A stretch of 64,000 bases of DNA from Streptomyces spongiicola (lineage in GTDB: Bacteria; Actinomycetota; Actinomycetes; Streptomycetales; Streptomycetaceae). The stretch is from contig NZ_CP029254.1 of assembly GCF_003122365.1 (NCBI RefSeq), forward strand, positions 2,429,001-2,493,000, read 5' to 3'. A program made the position numbers and the translations under genes. Positions 63,804 through 64,000 of this stretch are shown here, one piece after another. The notes under the pieces are model-generated. The model searched no databases, was not told the DNA's origin, and saw only the letters and a list, made by a program, of their open reading frames with translations. How positions within the stretch are numbered: the stretch's first letter is position 1; every line of letters begins with the position of its first letter.

Positions 63804-64000
63804 GGGACGTCCTCGTGATCATCTGGCTTCGACACCACAATGATCACGAACCCCCGTGCCTGCGCTGCTATCCGCCCCTACCAGCCTGAACGTCAACCCT
63901 CCACGCAAGCACGGAACTTGACGGAGCCCTGGCGGTACTCGTCGTCGACGCCGAGGAGTTCGCAGATGACCGTGGTGGAGATGGGATGGGCGTACTCGGC

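Larger units (their letters stand above)
60395..63931 (-). mobile_element. ISAs1-family insertion sequence carrying a group II intron
   Basis: Inverted ends CAGGGCT-nnn-TCAAGTTCCGTG at 60395 and (reversed) at 63931 match with about three differences. A 9 bp target duplication GCGGTACTC flanks it (60386-60394 and 63932-63940). The total is 3537 bp; without the intron it would be about 1366 bp, the usual ISAs1 size. It carries one split transposase gene. Confidence 0.92.
60125..64000 (-). pseudogene. cytochrome P450 gene broken by ISAs1 and truncated
   Basis: On the minus strand, the right part (63941-64000) reads AEYAHPISTTVICELLGVDD and the left part (60125-60394) reads DQWLKWSEAFTTFVRPDPEI, then GDDLISDLVQVSDE, both classic bacterial P450 segments around the F-G and H helices. 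They join in frame if the insertion and one target copy are removed. After ELVALL the usual I-helix AGHET, K-helix and haem-cysteine blocks are missing and a stop follows (TSG*). The gene is thus broken twice and cannot make an active enzyme. The 5' part continues beyond the window. Confidence 0.85.

Overview
The window looks like a core chromosomal segment of a Streptomyces or close relative. The DNA is very GC-rich, third codon positions are almost always G or C, GTG and TTG starts are common, and the gene content is typical of that group: a MurT/GatD pair, an ATPase/XRE/DUF397 triad, bioF-bioBAD, purB, a third divergent EF-Tu, UppP, and a c-di-AMP (ydaO-type) riboswitch ahead of an NlpC/P60 hydrolase. 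I see no tRNA, rRNA or CRISPR array. All identifications rest on reading the translations; no database search was run.

Layout. 1-2.6 kb: acyl-CoA dehydrogenase (cut by the window edge), a divergent TetR regulator, a repeat-filled gap and peptide deformylase. 2.7-7.5 kb: murT-gatD, 6-phosphofructokinase, a CtaG-like cytochrome oxidase assembly protein and a 52-residue membrane protein. 7.8-9.6 kb: a TetR/membrane-protein divergent pair with two operator-like repeats. 9.6-12.8 kb: a gene-free stretch, the ydaO riboswitch, an NlpC/P60 hydrolase and an intact IS4-family element whose target duplication includes the hydrolase stop codon. 13.6-15.5 kb: ATPase/XRE/DUF397. 15.6-20.2 kb: biotin genes. 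20.6-25.1 kb: methyltransferase, a Fic-type toxin-antitoxin pair, an SGNH hydrolase and purB. 25.3-30.6 kb: ROK and GntR regulators, a SigJ-like sigma factor and an alpha/beta hydrolase. 30.6-32.4 kb: a gene-free island with five copies of a ~33 bp repeat in alternating orientation. 32.5-37.5 kb: an ACT/GNAT protein overlapping tail-to-tail with a PLP sulfur-amino-acid enzyme, then Lrp and DUF885. 38-43.6 kb: an Lrp remnant, sbcC-sbcD and a YigZ-family gene. 44-60 kb: mostly single housekeeping or accessory genes ending in tuf3, an AlkD-like gene, a DedA-type protein and uppP.

The right end (60.1-64 kb) is a nest of mobile DNA. A cytochrome P450 gene is broken by an ISAs1-family element with a 9 bp target duplication. 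The ISAs1 transposase gene is itself split by a 2.17 kb group II intron. Removing the intron rejoins the transposase codons exactly in phase. The transposase also carries a separate frameshift, so the IS is probably dead even if the intron is not.

The most interesting points for follow-up are the intron-in-IS-in-P450 nest, the alternating repeat family at 30.8-31.9 kb, a 10-residue repeat array next to the zinc hook of SbcC, a HutC-type operator lying on the -35 box of the GntR gene, the ROK C-terminal frameshift and the stop-codon-duplicating IS4 insertion.
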